In this document: positions 41,200 through 55,559 of the stretch, piece after piece
Position numbering within the stretch: the stretch's first letter is position 1
Layout: the number at the start of each line of letters is the position of its first letter
From: Crambe crambe
Lineage: Eukaryota; Porifera; Demospongiae; Poecilosclerida; Crambeidae
Assembly: GCA_963924555.1 (NCBI GenBank)
Contig: OZ004591.1
Span: 4,340,001-4,404,000 of the forward strand
Length of the DNA stretch: 64,000 nt
Reading direction: 5' to 3'
Program-made: the position numbers and the translations under genes
Notes under the pieces: model-generated
The model's database searches: none
What the model was told of the DNA's origin: nothing
The model's input: the letters and a program-made list of their open reading frames with translations, nothing else

Positions 41200-41258
41200 A
41201 GATTTGGTCCATGAGGACAAGATATGGCTGCCATATTTTGTCCTCATGGACCAAATCT
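41200..41258. repeat. Near-perfect palindrome, 29-bp arms
   Basis: AGATTTGGTCCATGAGGAC... at 41200-41228 is mirrored by ...GTCCTCATGGACCAAATCT at 41230-41258 with one mismatch and a 1-nt centre. It lies within a TTTGGTCCT-rich stretch. Confidence 0.85.
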
Positions 41259-41481
41259 GGTTGCAATATTTGGTCCTCTCTTGCCATATTTTGTCCCCCA
41301 ATAATTATCCCCTTATTTTTTGTCCAGACCTATTGCAATTTCATCCAGACAATTATAGCTACATGTTAGACCCGTCAAGATATAGGGAAAACAAAGTGTG
41401 AATTATTTTAGTTACAGCGAGCGAGCGAAGCGAGTGAGCTGACTCTCAGGTCATGACTCATTGAAATTTTAAATATATAAG

Positions 41482-41582
41482 ACTTATTACACGAGTCAGC
41501 GTGAGATATGGGGAGATATTTCACGAGCCGAAGGCGAGTGAAATATCTCAGCCATATCTCACAGCTGACGAGTGTAATAAGT
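41482..41582. repeat. Foldback repeat, ~48-bp arms
   Basis: ACTTATTACACGAGTCAGC and GTGAGATATGG on the left are mirrored by CCATATCTCAC and GCTGACGAGTGTAATAAGT on the right, with an inner hairpin GAGATATTTCACGAG/CGAGTGAAATATCTC. Confidence 0.85.
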
Positions 41583-41939
41583 GATTTATTCTTACAGTGC
41601 ACTACATATGTCACAACTAACAAGTCTAAGGAGTGTTTATAGCCATCATATAAACATACGTCTGTAGGAAGCTGTTATGAGAACCTGTAATACTCACCAC
41701 GAAGCACTTTAGATACGCCTAGCAGCCTACCGGACCCCACAAACAACTAATGCACTTCAACAAACCGCTGTAAGGTTCAATTAAGCTTGCCTATCATCTT
41801 CAGAAATGTTGGCCAAAAAGGTTACTAGGCTAGTCTGCACATGCGCAGTAGACCGTTGTCTGCCCTAGTAATAACCAGTTTTTTGGTTATTGTACATTCC
41901 TTGCAAGTTAATTTAGAAATCCTATTTGTTGGTTATGCA

Positions 41940-42815
41940 GATTGATGGTTATTGATGATCATACAATCATGGTTATGGTTATGCATGACTATTCATGGCT
42001 ATTATGCATACTGGTTATTCATGATTATTGCTGGTTATGCATGGTTATCCATGGTTATTCATGGTTATTGCTGGTTATTGCTGGTTATCCATGGTTATCC
42101 ATGGTTATTCATGGTTATTGGTGGTTATCCATGGTTATTCATGGTTATTGCTGGTTATTGCTGGTTATCCATGGTTATCCGTGGTTATGCATGGTTATTC
42201 ATGGTTATTGCTGGTTATCCATGGTTATCCATGGTTATCCATGATTATTCATGGTTATTGCTGGTTATGCATGGTTATATTGCTGGTTATCCATGGTTGT
42301 CCATGGTTATCCATGGTTATCCATGGTTATTCATGGTTAAAGCTGGTTATGCATGGTTATTCATGGTTATTGCTGGTTATCCATGGTTATCCATGGTTAT
42401 TGGTGGTTATGCATGGTTATTCATGGTTATTGCTGGTTATTGCTGGTTATCCATGGTTATGCATGGTTATTGCTGGTTATTGCTGGTTATCCATGGTTAT
42501 CCATGGTTATTGCTGGTTATCCATGGTTATTCATGGTTATTCATGGTTATTGCTGGTTATCCATGGTTATCCATGGTTATTGCTGGTTATGCATGGTTAT
42601 TCATGGTTATTCATGGTTATCCATGGTTATTGGTGGTTATCCATGGTTATCCATGGCATGGTTATGCATGGTTACTCATGGTTATCCATGGTTATCCATG
42701 GTTATTCATGGTTATCGATGGTTATTCATGGTTATGCATGGTTTTTGCTGGTTATGCACTGGTTATGCATGATTAATCATGGTTATTCATGGTTATGCAT
42801 GGTCATACATGGTTA
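41940..42815. repeat. ~0.9-kb minisatellite of 10-bp units GGTTATYCAT / GGTTATTGCT
   Basis: More than 80 units alternate mainly among GGTTATCCAT, GGTTATTCAT, GGTTATTGCT and GGTTATGCAT. Because the unit is 10 bp with no stop on the plus strand, it opens long overlapping MVIHGYCWL-type frames in all three plus frames. These are artefacts, not genes. Confidence 0.97.
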
Positions 42816-42984
42816 TAGCTAATTATATCCATACATACTATAGGTGATTAAAACCACAAAGATAAAGTAAACTGCATGCATTGGCAGGTTAGAGGATATA
42901 AATAAGTTGAAGGTAGGGTGTATAATATAGACCACGAGCACATAACTGATTAAAAGTATTTCATACACTCGGATTACAAACCAT

Positions 42985-43400
42985 TGACACCAGTGTTTTA
43001 AAACACCAGAACCCAGCGCCCATGCATGGCACACACCAATTATTATTAAATGATGAACATAAAAATGTTTGTGAAAGTGTAGAGAATTAAACTTCAGTAC
43101 AGTTAAGGCATGTTCCTGAGCATCCTTTTTAGTAATCTTCACATGCATATCTTGTTCACATTCAATGCACTGCACCCACCATGATCGTTTATTTTCCCGT
43201 TTCATCCTGCATACATCCTGTGGACATATTTCTTTTGCATTTCTATCACTCTTCTATAGATAGTAACAATTTCAATCTCCTCCACATCATTTGACTGTTC
43301 TCTTACCTGAACTACAGGACATATTAAAGCATCATCCTCCATATTTGTAGAAACAAGAGGTCTAGGTCTACCTGCTATTCAAACATTATTATAGCATTAT
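42985..43400 (-). other. Unidentified coding-like segment (two overlapping frames)
   Basis: A frame from ATG 43342 to TGA 43205 encodes 45 residues (MEDDALICPVVQV, NDVEEIEIVTIYRRV). Upstream the frame stays open as GRPRPLVSTN. A second frame from 43205 reads MKRENKRSWWVQCIECEQDM. The composition suggests real protein, with a WxxCxxC pattern, but splice or frame relations are unclear. Below 43020 the frame becomes hydrophobic and looks random. I do not recognise it. It sits in the unique gap between KK-D and MCM7-E. Confidence 0.3.
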
Positions 43401-44090
43401 ACGTACCATCATTACCATTGTTAACATACACAATATGTCTTCCTTTGGCGGGCTATCTTCTACAGAATAATAGTACATGCAAAGTAATACCATTGTATTT
43501 ATGAACAAACAAGAACAAAACTAAAGTACTAGCTAGCTAATAGAGTTCAGTAAACTTTACCTTGTAAATTGTAACTTTACCTTTAAATTGTGAACAAGTT
43601 TGTTCCAAACTCCTTATTTCTCTCACCTAAGATAAAATTCAATAGAAAACTAAAACTAATTCTATTGAAGTTTGTTCCAATTTTGCAATGATCACAATAG
43701 TTGACTAAGTGGCAAATATATTATGCTATAAGTAACTTTTCTGGTTCTTTGCTCCACCAATCCAGTTTATATCCCTCCAAAGTGTGTCAGCTATGCAAGC
43801 TAGCAGGGTCAGGGCCTATCATCAATCAGCAGGAAAAAAATTCAGTATAGCTATAAAAGTTCATCAAGGTAGTTGTGAGGTCCAAGCCCCACAGAAACAC
43901 TTGAACACTGATTTGTAACTGTAAGTCTATGTTATGTATGTTGTTAATTATGTCTTGTATAATCACCTTCATGTGTACATGCTGTAATTTCTCTTTCCCT
44001 ACCATATGGATTCCTCTATTGAGTTGTTCCATTGTATGAATAATAAAAAAAAATCGTCATGTGGTCATGTGACTTGTGGTACTGTATGTG
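43401..44090. other. AT-rich spacer before MCM7-E
   Basis: No open frame, repeat or RNA gene that I can support. From about 43998 it becomes paralogous to the intron before the SQYTT exon in MCM7-A. Confidence 0.5.
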
Positions 44091-44095
44091 TGTGC

Positions 44096-45424
<1,329 letters not shown>

Positions 45425-45579
45425 CACATGGATAGGCAGACATTGTGAACGTGATAAAGCGTCCTGTTACACCAACTTTTTAAAAGAAATAACTTTGTCA
45501 ATAAAAATACTGTTAACTTTCAAAACCTATACATAAAAAACAACTAAACTAACTTTTTGTGTGTGTATGTGTTCAGAGT

Positions 45580-48500
45580 TCACTGGAATGTTTGGATATT
45601 GTCCAGGAGTTCAGCAGCTGAGGGTCTGTTGTCTTTGTCTTGCTGAATGCATCGTCGGATCAAGTCCACCCAGTGCTGGTCTTGGATGGATGCTATCAAC
45701 CTCTCACGAGCTGAGACTTCAGGGAATCGACAAGTGCACATCTCGACAAGGAGCACCCCAAAACTGAAGATATCCATCTTGGGGGACTGGAGGGAAGGGT
45801 TGTGTGCCTCTAGGGCAGCATACACAGGAGAACCTGGTCCCACAGTCTGCAGTTGCTGCTGGAAGTTGACTGAGCCATAATCGGTGACTTTAGCTCTCCA
45901 ACGATTGGAAGGCAGAGGTTCGAGGAGGACATTGGCACTGCTGATGTCGCGATGAACGATCGGGTCTGGCTGTATCAGGTGGAGGTAGTTGAGGGCTTTG
46001 GCCACATCTAGAGAGACAGTGATGGTGAAATTGGCTGGCAAATTCTTCTGCTTCAGCTGTTGTCGTAGATTGGTGGGCATCAATTCAGTGAGAATCACCA
46101 TCTCTTCTTGCAGTGAAGCTCCAATGAACTGCACTAGATTTGGGTGGCGAAGTCTCGCTGCCATGTTCATCTCTCGTATGAAGAGATCATGGTAATACTC
46201 GTACTGCAGTTCCTTGTAAAGGAGTTTTGCAGCTACTCTGGTCCCTCTGAACTTTGCAACCATCACCTCTCCCCAACCTCCTCCACCCAGATTCTCTCTC
46301 GTGATGATGATTTCATCTCTCTGTACCACCCAATGCCTCTCCTCCTCAGCTCTCCTCTCTGGCTGTCTGGTTTGCTGTAAGGACATTCTCAATCTTCTCT
46401 CTGCTTCAACTTGCTCCCCAGATATTCGAGCTCTTCTCTCAGCTTCTGTAGCTCGTCTCTCAGCTTCTCTTGCTTGTTGTTCAGCTGTTTGTCTTCTTTC
46501 TGCTTCCCTAGCTCGTTGATTGGACTCTACAGGGGAAGGCAACTAATTTTAATCTAGCTCTCTCCTTAGCTATGTGCACTATCCCTTCAGGTTTATAGAA
46601 ATTTTGCAGATTGGGGATCATGGAAGCTATGTTCTCTATTGTAGCCCTGCTATTAGAGATTATAATACCTGCTAACACTCTCCTCTCAGCTTCCCTTGCT
46701 TGTTGTTCAGCTGCTTGTCTTCTTTCTGCCTCTAGAGGAGGAAGACATGAATGTAACTCTCTCTTTAGCTATGTCCCACTATCCCTTCAGCTATTAGATA
46801 TTATTATACCTGCTGACACTCTCCTCTCAGCTTCCCTGACTCTTTCTTCTTGGTCCCTCATTCTTTCTTCTTGGTCCCTCATCATTTGGCTCATCTTCAT
46901 CATTTTCTCCTTGATCCTCTCACTTGTCCCTCGCTGGCTGTTGTCAGCTACATCTGTCAGCATCCACTCTCCAGTGAGGGACTGCAACTCTGCAATGCAA
47001 CAAAAAATAATAGCATTAGAAGCTGGGACTGCCTCCTAATTAGGAGAGAAATTTCTGACCAATCATTGAAAATAACAACCTTCTGATGGACATGTTGATA
47101 TGTTACAGTATCATCATAACTCTGTATATAATCTGCTATCATTCACTCTCTGAGCAATTGAATAGTACTATGAGCTACTTTCCTTCAATGTTGCTAAAGG
47201 AATGCAGATATTCTTCATTTTAGTGATCTGATCTACAGGCAACATTGATTAGCTGTTCAGCGAGTGAGCTGATCATGACTCATTGTGTGTTCAGTCAGTG
47301 GATGCAGTGAGTAAAGCTGACTCTCAGATGATATGAATCCATCCAGACAGTTACATAACTATGTACATGTTGGGAACTAATTTTTACCACAAAGCACTTA
47401 CACTTACTGACAAAATGCTGTACAGTCAATCATGTTTGCCTATTGCATTAATGCACATGCTGGATACTACTAATCATGACAGACCACCTGGTGAATTTAG
47501 AGTGTAGACCTAGATGAGTCATGAGCTATAAATAATTAGAACTAGTTATAAAGAGTTAAATAAGTACATGTCAAAATTAACATTGCACTTTGTCCTAGTA
47601 GTATAATAAAAGGAGCCTCACCAAATCGTAGCACAGTGGTCATGGACAGGTTCTTGAGGTCATTGTTAGTCTTATAATTCTTTGGCCACTCAGGACAACC
47701 ACCAAACATGATAATCTCTGTCACTCCTGGACTGATAGTAGAGGCAGCAGCACAATGCGAAAATCTAGACTGGAGACTTGGAACTTGGACCTGCACATCA
47801 TGCATGTGTTTAAATATACACCTGTACACTATATTTGAACAGGACAGCTGAGCTGAGTGGATATCAGCTACAGCAAAGTATGGACACATGTCTATTGTTT
47901 GATGGAGCACATTTGGAATAGCTACTCTCATCGTTATGACACAGTTCAGGTGAGGTATTGAGCTTGTCACTCAGTAAATCACATTCCCTTACCTCTTTCC
48001 ACTTCCTTGAGTCTAGATCCAATATCCACACATCACTTAGTGCCACATTATTAACATCACGTCCCCCAGTCATTAAAAGTTTAGGATTGTCTCCACCATA
48101 GCCCAAACAGACTGCAACATGAGTACTTCTTCCCACTGGATGAGGTATTCCTTCCTGATGGTCAAGTTTACTCCAGTGCTGCATAAAGGTATACAATAGG
48201 GAGAAAACCTATCCATGGCACTTATTATTAAAGAAGCAGTTTAATACCCTTATCACTCATCCATACATCTCACCATAGTGGTCAAGTCTATGATAAATGC
48301 ATCATTACTCCTCCTTAGGCCAGATTGTTTACCCCCAAACAACACTGCATGGTGGCCATCGATCATGGTAAAGGAGAAACCAGCACAGGGAGGTGGCCTC
48401 GTCCCACTGACAGTAGGGGAGGACCATGTACCTGCAATGGAGTCATAGGAATATCTATTACGTTGTAACTGAGTCTTAAATGGAGTACTGTATGTACTGA

Positions 48501-49452
48501 TCATGAAATGAATTCATGAGGATTGTACTGTTAGTACTACAGTGAGGTATAGATAAGATGCAATGGAATATGATACATTGCAATAGCTAACTAGTTATAA
48601 ACTGCAATGGATTTGCCATCCATAAAGACAGTCTCCTATAGATAAACAGATTCCTGTCTCAAGCAACCTATCACTACATGATATGATACGCCTTATGTTT
48701 AGCTGAAGTTCTTGATGTGGCTGGTGTGACTTAGAACAAGCCGGTAACATGTATATCCCAGTTAAGAAGTGAATGTGTGATATTAATGATTATGTGGGCA
48801 CACTCAAGTGATGTCTGCTCCCTGCCTTAAATAGGTCCCATCATGTTTTAAACTTTTCCCCAGTACCTAAACCTTCAGATTTTTCAGATAATGTACTTGT
48901 TGTGTGAGATCACAATAATAATGATGCTTCCTCACCTTTTTTGAGGTCAAAGGTGTGCATCTCATTAGTCCACCCACGTTCATCAGTAAGACTATTATCT
49001 CTTATAAAGTCTGCTCCTGACTGGGTGGGGCCTGATGGGATGCCATACCCACCAAACAATACACATTTCTCTCCCCACACAACCATACCACAGGAATGCT
49101 TCTTCATTGGACTGTCAGCACTGTGTGGTGCCAATTCCCTCCATGATGACGTCCTAGTGTTGAACTCATATAGAGATCCAAAATATGACAGTCCATCAAA
49201 CCCTCCATACAAGTAGATGATATGTCCTGAAGATGCACAGGCACCAAGGTAGAACCAAGGGGGAGGGTCTCCTTTAGTTGTCTTTCTTGTCCAAGTCTCA
49301 AGGTAGGAATCGAAACTCTCAATGGACACTATCTTTTCCCCTCTACTTGTTGAAAAATCTTCAGTACGTCCTCCCCACATATAGATCTGTCCATCGAAGG
49401 AAGAAAAGGAGGGACTTAATCGAGGAAAGGGCTCGTAGAGAGGCACTGCCAT
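45580..49452 (-). CDS. KK-E: Kelch - coiled-coil - kinase, open frame, ~739 aa, APE changed to ALE
   Basis: My exons are 49452-48936, 48431-48274, 48178-47993, 47790-47622, 46989-46810, 46731-46669 and 46526-45580; 2220 nt, in frame, GT-AG. The start MAVPLYEPFPR is shared with C. Six Kelch GG motifs, a linker exon with a duplicated RDQEERMRDQEERV block, and a single 63-nt coiled-coil cassette. The kinase is N-lobe type 2 with an intact lysine, HRD and DYG, but the APE triad at the end of the activation segment reads ALE (YAALEAHNP), from CCA to CTA. That Pro is structural rather than catalytic, so activity may be lowered. Its N-terminal half pairs with C while its kinase pairs with B and G, so the gene is a mosaic. 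Confidence 0.84.
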
Positions 49453-49669
49453 TTTGCTCGAGCCCCACCCACCCACAGCACCTCGAAACCACACCTATCG
49501 CTAAAAGCGCTGCCCCGCCCCCTTGTCAGACTTTTATATTCTTGCACACAAAACAACTAGAAAAGGAGACAGAACGATACAATTGCTAAGTCATACGTGC
49601 AGACAAAGGCCATTATCTCTGCAGGAATAGACCTAAGTGGCTCTTCTTTCCTATGATGGGGAAAAATTA

Positions 49670-49813
49670 TAAAGGCCATGTATAGGGTTAGTCAGTATAG
49701 CAGTTTCTGTGAACATCAAATTATGCTGCCTTCAATGAAATCCCTACATGTCATCACTGCCTCCCACCAAGCTGTCATGCCAGCGTAAGAGTGTTCTGCT
49801 TGGTTTAGGCAGA
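49670..49813. repeat. Partial foldback element at the truncated edge of MCM7-F
   Basis: Practically identical to 34850-34989, with the same junction to MCM7 sequence. It was copied with the 3-kb duplication. Confidence 0.65.
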
Positions 49814-49814
49814 C

Positions 49815-50430
49815 TGACTACATTGCTGCCTGCAAGAAGAAATAGCCGATCATTCCTGAAGGTTTGACTGACTACATAGTGGGTCAGTATGTGGAGATGA
49901 GGGACAGTTCCAGGAACAAGGGAGGGATGAACCAGACCTTCACCTCTGCCAGGACTCTCTTGGCCTTGCTCAGGCTCTCCACAGCACTGGTGAGAGTATT
50001 AAAATATATTTTGGCTAAAGTACACTATAAGAGCCCAAAGTGGTATATGGTTATTATATTTTCAGGCTCGACTCTGCTTAGGCTCGACTCCGCTTGGCCT
50101 CTGTGGTGGAAAAGGAGGATGTGAATGAGGCCATGAGGCTAATGGAGATGTCCAAGCAATCTCTCTATGATAATGAGCAAGGCACCAGGTCAGACATTGT
50201 GCAGGAATGGAGGTACAGATGTTATCTTTTTTCTTTATGTATATAGGAGTTCCAAGCCCATTGATGCCATTTATAGCATCCTTAGAGAAATGGCTGACCC
50301 TGACACTGTTCAGTTTGATGATGCACGTCAACGCATCCTTGCCAAGGGGTACACACCAGACCAGTTTGACGAGTGTCTTGATGAGTATGAGTGTGGCAGG
50401 TCAACCAATCACGAACCAGGATCACTTTCA
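49815..50430 (+). pseudogene. MCM7: MCM7 pseudogene copy F (C-terminal third)
   Basis: Nearly identical to copy D: the same foldback edge, the same ACKKK-stop (TAG), the same duplicated exon start, and the same 10-nt deletion in the final exon. A few point changes (for example GTACAG for GTGCAG near 50212) separate them. Confidence 0.88.
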
Positions 50431-50547
50431 TATAGCACATGGATAGGCAGACATTGTGAATGTTATAAAGCTTCAACTTTTTAAAAGAAATATTTTGAAA
50501 TAAAAAAACAACTAAACTAACTTTTTGTGTGTGTATGTGTTCAGAGT

Positions 50548-53500
50548 TCACTGGAATGTTTGGATATTGTCCAGGAGTTCAGCAGCTGAGGGTCTGTTGT
50601 CTTTGTCTTGCTGAATGCATCGTCGGATCAAGTCCACCCAGTGCTGGTCTTGGATGGATGCTATCAACCGCTCACGAGCTGAGACTTCAGGGAATCGACA
50701 AGTGCACATCTCGACAAGGAGCACCCCAAAACTGAAGATGTCCATCTTGGGGGACTGGAGGGAAGGGTTGTGTGCCTCTGGGGCGGCATACACAGGAGAG
50801 CCAGGTCCCACGGTCTGCAGTTGCTGCTGGAAGTTGACTGAACCATAATCGGTGACTTTAGCTCTCCAACGATCAGAAGGCAGAGGCTCAAGGAGGACAT
50901 TGGCACTGCTGATGTCGCGATGAATGATTGGATCTGGCTGTATCAGGTGAAGGTAGTTGAGGGCTCTGGCCACATCTAAACTGATGGAAGTCAGTTGATG
51001 TGCTGAAATGTGGAAATCTTCCTTCTCCTCCATTTCTTTCCTCAAACTAGTTGGCATTAGCTCCATCAATATCACCATGCCTTCATCCATGCAGGCTCCA
51101 ATAAACAGCACCAAGTTAGGATGTCGGATTCTGGAAGCCATGTCCATCTCTCGCATGAAGAGATCTTGGTAGTAGCCAGTCCTGATGGACTTGTAAAGCA
51201 TCTTGGCAGCAACTTTGACTCCTCTGAATCTTGCAACCTTCACTTCTCCCCAGCCTCCTCCTCCCAAACTCTCTTCTGTGATGTCTATTTCTCTCCTCTG
51301 CACCACCCAATGCCTCTCATTAGTACCTCTGCTTTCTGCCTCCCTCGTATGCTGCTGCTCAGTTTGTGCCCTTCTCTCTGCTTGAGTAGCTCGCTCCTTA
51401 ACTTCTTGCACTCTTCTTTCAGCTTCATGCATTCTTCTCTCTGTTTCAGTAGCTCGCTCTTCAACCACGTGCACTCTCCTTTCAGCTTCATGTGTTCTCA
51501 TCTCAGCTTCTGTAACCCTCTGCTCTGCTTCTCTTACGTGTTGTTCAGATGCTTGTGCTTCCTTGGCTCGTTGATCAGACTCTATAAATGCGATTAAAAG
51601 GCTACATTCTTATGATTTTGAAAATGCAATGTGCAGCCATTTTTTTCTGCTTTCTATTTATCTTAGCTGCTGTATAATTGCTTGTTAAACTAAATGTAAA
51701 TAGTGACATTCCATGTCCTCAAGTTCATCCTCTAAATTTTGAAGGCTAATTTTTCCCCTCCTCGACAGAAATATATGTACCTGCGGATATTCTTTTTTCA
51801 GCTTCTGTTGCTCTTTCCTTGGCTATGTGCACTCTTTTTTCAGCTTCTCTGACTCGTTCAGCTGCTTGTACTTCCCTTGCTTGCTGATCAGACTCTGAGA
51901 GAAAATTGGCAATTTTAAAGCTAACAACTGATCTATCGAAGTCAAGAAAGGGAAGGAGAGAGTATCTAGAATAATAAACTGCAATGAAAATTGAGTAGCT
52001 GTGTTGCTTCTACATGTACAAATGATCAGCATAAGGACTTTCAATATGGACCCTTCAAAATATCTGAGATATCCACTATAGGGTTATACCTGCTGATATT
52101 CTCCTCTCCACTTCTACAGCAGCCCTCTTCTCTGCTTCTGTAGCTCTCTCCTCAGCTGTGTGCATTCTTCTTTCAGCTTCACGTCCTCTTCTCTCTGCCT
52201 CTGTGACTCGTTCTTCAGCTAAGCGTGCTCTTGCTTCCATTTCCGTAATCATATTCTCTGCTTCTCTAGCTCGTTGTTCAGCTGTTTGTGCTCTTTCTGT
52301 TTCCCTGGCTATTTGTTCTATAGGAGAACATCAAAGGAAAGTCAATGTCAATAGTAAATCCACATTTCTACCAGTTTGGCACCCTCTCTCTCATTGACAG
52401 GAAAATTATTAATTGAAGCTATAGATATACAGAGAAACAATTCTTCTACATATTATAGATGGCTAATCTTACCTGCTGATATTCTCTCTGCTTCTGTAGC
52501 TCTCTCCTCAGCTGTGTGCAGTCTTCTTTCAGTATCCCCAGACCTCCTCTCTGCTTCTCTTGCTCGTTGTTCAGCTTCACGTGCTCTTCTCTCTGCTTCT
52601 GTGACTCGATTGGACTCTACAAAGGAAGATGATGATTAGCTACAACAATGATGTCTAGGATATTAAGTCCAGCTACCTGTTAATAATCTCCTCTCTGCTT
52701 CTGTAGCTCTCTCTTCAGCTATGTGCACTCTCCTTTCAGCTTCATGCACTTGATTGGATTCTATAGGAGAAATGCAGTAATGAATATGTTTCCTGCTGAA
52801 GAGTTATTTACACCTAACCATACCTGCTGACATTCTCCTCTCAGCTTTCCTGACTCTTTCTTCAAGATCCCTCACCAATTTATCCCTTCCAGCTACATCC
52901 ACTGGTCTTGCTGCTACTGCACTCTGAGTATTTTGACTCATCTTCACCATTTTCTCCCTGATCCTCTCACTTGTCCCTCGCTGGCTGTTGTCAGCTACAT
53001 CTGTCAGCACCCACTCTCCAGTGAGGGACTGCAACTCTGCAAGACAACAAAAATAATAGCCTTGTGAAGCTGCCTATTAGGAGAAATTTCTGACCATTCG
53101 TTGAAAATATGAACATGACCTTCTGATAAACATGACATGTTGATATGCTACAGTATCATCATTACTCTGTATATAATCTGCTTATCATTCACTATCTGAT
53201 CTGAGCAATTGAATAGTACTATGAGCTACTTTCTTCAATGTTGCTAAAGGAATGCAGATATTCTTCATTCTAGTGATCTGATCTACAGGCAACATTGATT
53301 AGCTGTTCAGTGAGTGAGCTAATCATGACTCATTGTGTATTCAGTCAGTGGATCAGTGAGTAAAGCTGATTCTCAGGTAAACTATGTACATGTAGGAAAC
53401 TAATTTTTACCACAAAGCACTTACACTTACTGATAAAATGCTGTACAGTCAATCATGTTTACCTATTGCATTAATGCACATGCTGGATACTACTAATCAT

Positions 53501-55462
53501 GACAGACCACCTGGTGAGTTTAGAGTGTAGACCTAGATGAGTCATGAGCTATAAATAACTAGAACTAGTTATAAAGAGTTAAACAAGTACATGTCAAAAT
53601 TAACATTGCACTTTGTCCTAGTAGTATAATAAAAGGAGCCTCACCAAATCGTAGCACAGTGGTCATGGACAACTTCTTGAGGTCATTGTCAGTCTTATAA
53701 TTCTTTGGCCACTCAGGACTACCACCAAACATGACAACCTCTGTCATTCCTGGACTGATAGTAGAGGCAGCAGCACAATGCATAAATCTTGACTGGAGAC
53801 TTGAAACTTGGATCTGCACATCATGCATGTGTTTAAACATACACCTGTACACAACATCTGAACAGGACAGCTGAGCTGAGTGGATATCAGCTACAGCAAA
53901 GTATGGACACATGTCTATTGTTTGATGGAGCACCTTTGGAATACTCTCATCGTTATGACACAGTTCAGGTGAGGTATCGAGCTTGTCACTCAGTAAATCG
54001 CATTCACTTACCTCTTTCCACTTCCTTGAGTCTAGATCCAATATCCACACATCATTTAGTGTCACTTTATTAGCATCACGTCCCCCAGTCATTAAAAGTT
54101 TAGGATTGTCTCCACCATAGCCCAAACAGACTGCAACATGAGTACTTCTTCCCACTGGACGAGGTATTCCTTCCTGATGGTCAAGTTTACTCCAGTGCTG
54201 CATAAAGGTACACAATAGGGAGAAAAATCTATCAATCAAACAATTGTATGGAGGATAGCTATGGCACTTATTATCACAAAAAATGGCATGTTTTAATCCT
54301 TATTATTAATCCATACATCTCACCATAGTGGTCAAGTCTAAGATAAATGCATCATTACTCCTCCCTATACCAGGCTGGTAACCCCCAAATAACACTGCAC
54401 GGTGGCCATCAATCATGGTAAAGGAGAAACCAGAACAGGGAGGTGACCTTGTCCCACTGACATTTGGGGAGGACCATGTACCTGCAATGGATTCATAGAA
54501 ATATCTGTTATGTAGTAACTGAGTCTTAAATGGAGTACAGTATATGTACAGATCATGAAATGAAGTATTACTTCATCATGTGTAATTGTTACAGAACTAT
54601 GACACTGGTGAAGTTTTAGGACTGCATCTTTATAGTGAGATCTTCAAAAACTAACAGGTATAGAGGGAAGGAGGTGTCTATAGATAAACAGATTCCTGTC
54701 TCAAGCAACATGATATGATATACCTCTTGTTTATATCTGAAGTTCTTGAAGTGGCTGGTGTGACTTAAAACAAGTTGGTAACATGTATATCCCAGTTAAG
54801 AAGTGAATGTGTAATATTAATGATTATATGGTCCCTGCCTTTAATAGGTCCCATCATGTTTTAAACTTTTCCACAGTACCTAAAACCTTCAGTGAATATT
54901 TCTATGCACTTGTTGTGTGAGACCACAATATTAATAATGATGCTCCCTCACCTTTTTTGAGGTCAAAGGTGTGCATCTCATTAGTCCACCCACATCCATC
55001 AGTATGCCTATTATCTCTTACAAAGTCTGCTCCTGACTGGGTGGGGCCTGATGGGATGCCATGCCCACCAAACAATACACATTTCTCTCCCCACATAACC
55101 ATACCACAGAAATACTTCTTCATTGGACTGTCAGCACTGTGTGGTGCCAATTCCCTCCATGATGACGTCCTAGTGTTGAACCCATATAGAGATCCAAAAT
55201 ATGACAGTCCATCAATCCCTCCATACAAGTAGATGATATGTCCTGAAGATGTACAGGCACCATAATAGTGCCAAGGGGGAGGGTCTCCTTTAGTTGTCTT
55301 TCTTGTCCAAGTCTCAAGGTAGGGATCGAAACTCTCAATGGACACTATCTTTTTCCCTCTACTTGTACAAAAATCTTCAGTACTTCCTCCCCACATATAG
55401 ATCTGTCCATCGACGGAAGAAGACAAGGGAGAGAATCGAGGAGAGGGCTCGTAGAGAGCCAT
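50548..55462 (-). CDS. KK-F: Kelch - coiled-coil - kinase, intact, 10 exons, ~946 aa (longest)
   Basis: My exons are 55462-54952, 54481-54324, 54197-54012, 53813-53645, 53036-52824, 52760-52677, 52616-52473, 52317-52090, 51894-51781 and 51581-50548; 2841 nt, in frame, all GT-AG. Six Kelch GG motifs, a linker exon with AARPVDVAGRDKLV, then four separate coiled-coil cassettes (84, 144, 228 and 114 nt), each starting and ending in phase 1. The heptad helix is about 300 residues and highly charged, so it may be a rigid single helix or a long dimer. The kinase is N-lobe type 1 with lysine, HRD, DYG and APE all present, and one extra Glu (MEEKEDF). It is the intact sister of D. It could form higher-order assemblies, but that is inference. 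Confidence 0.86.
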
Positions 55463-55505
55463 TTTACTCTAGCCCCACCCACCTCTCTGTCAAAAAAGTC
55501 GCGCG

Positions 55506-55512
55506 TTTTATA
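55506..55512 (-). promoter_or_regulatory. Candidate TATA box of KK-F
   Basis: TATAAAA on the minus strand, 44 nt upstream of the ATG, in the same context as KK-B. Confidence 0.4.
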
Positions 55513-55559
55513 CAATGTATAATAACCATCTAAAATAATTAATAAAAAGACTGTCAAGA

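Noticed and set aside
41942..42822. Frames of 139-274 residues rich in VIHGYCWL
   Set aside because: They are products of the 10-bp minisatellite, open in all three plus frames.
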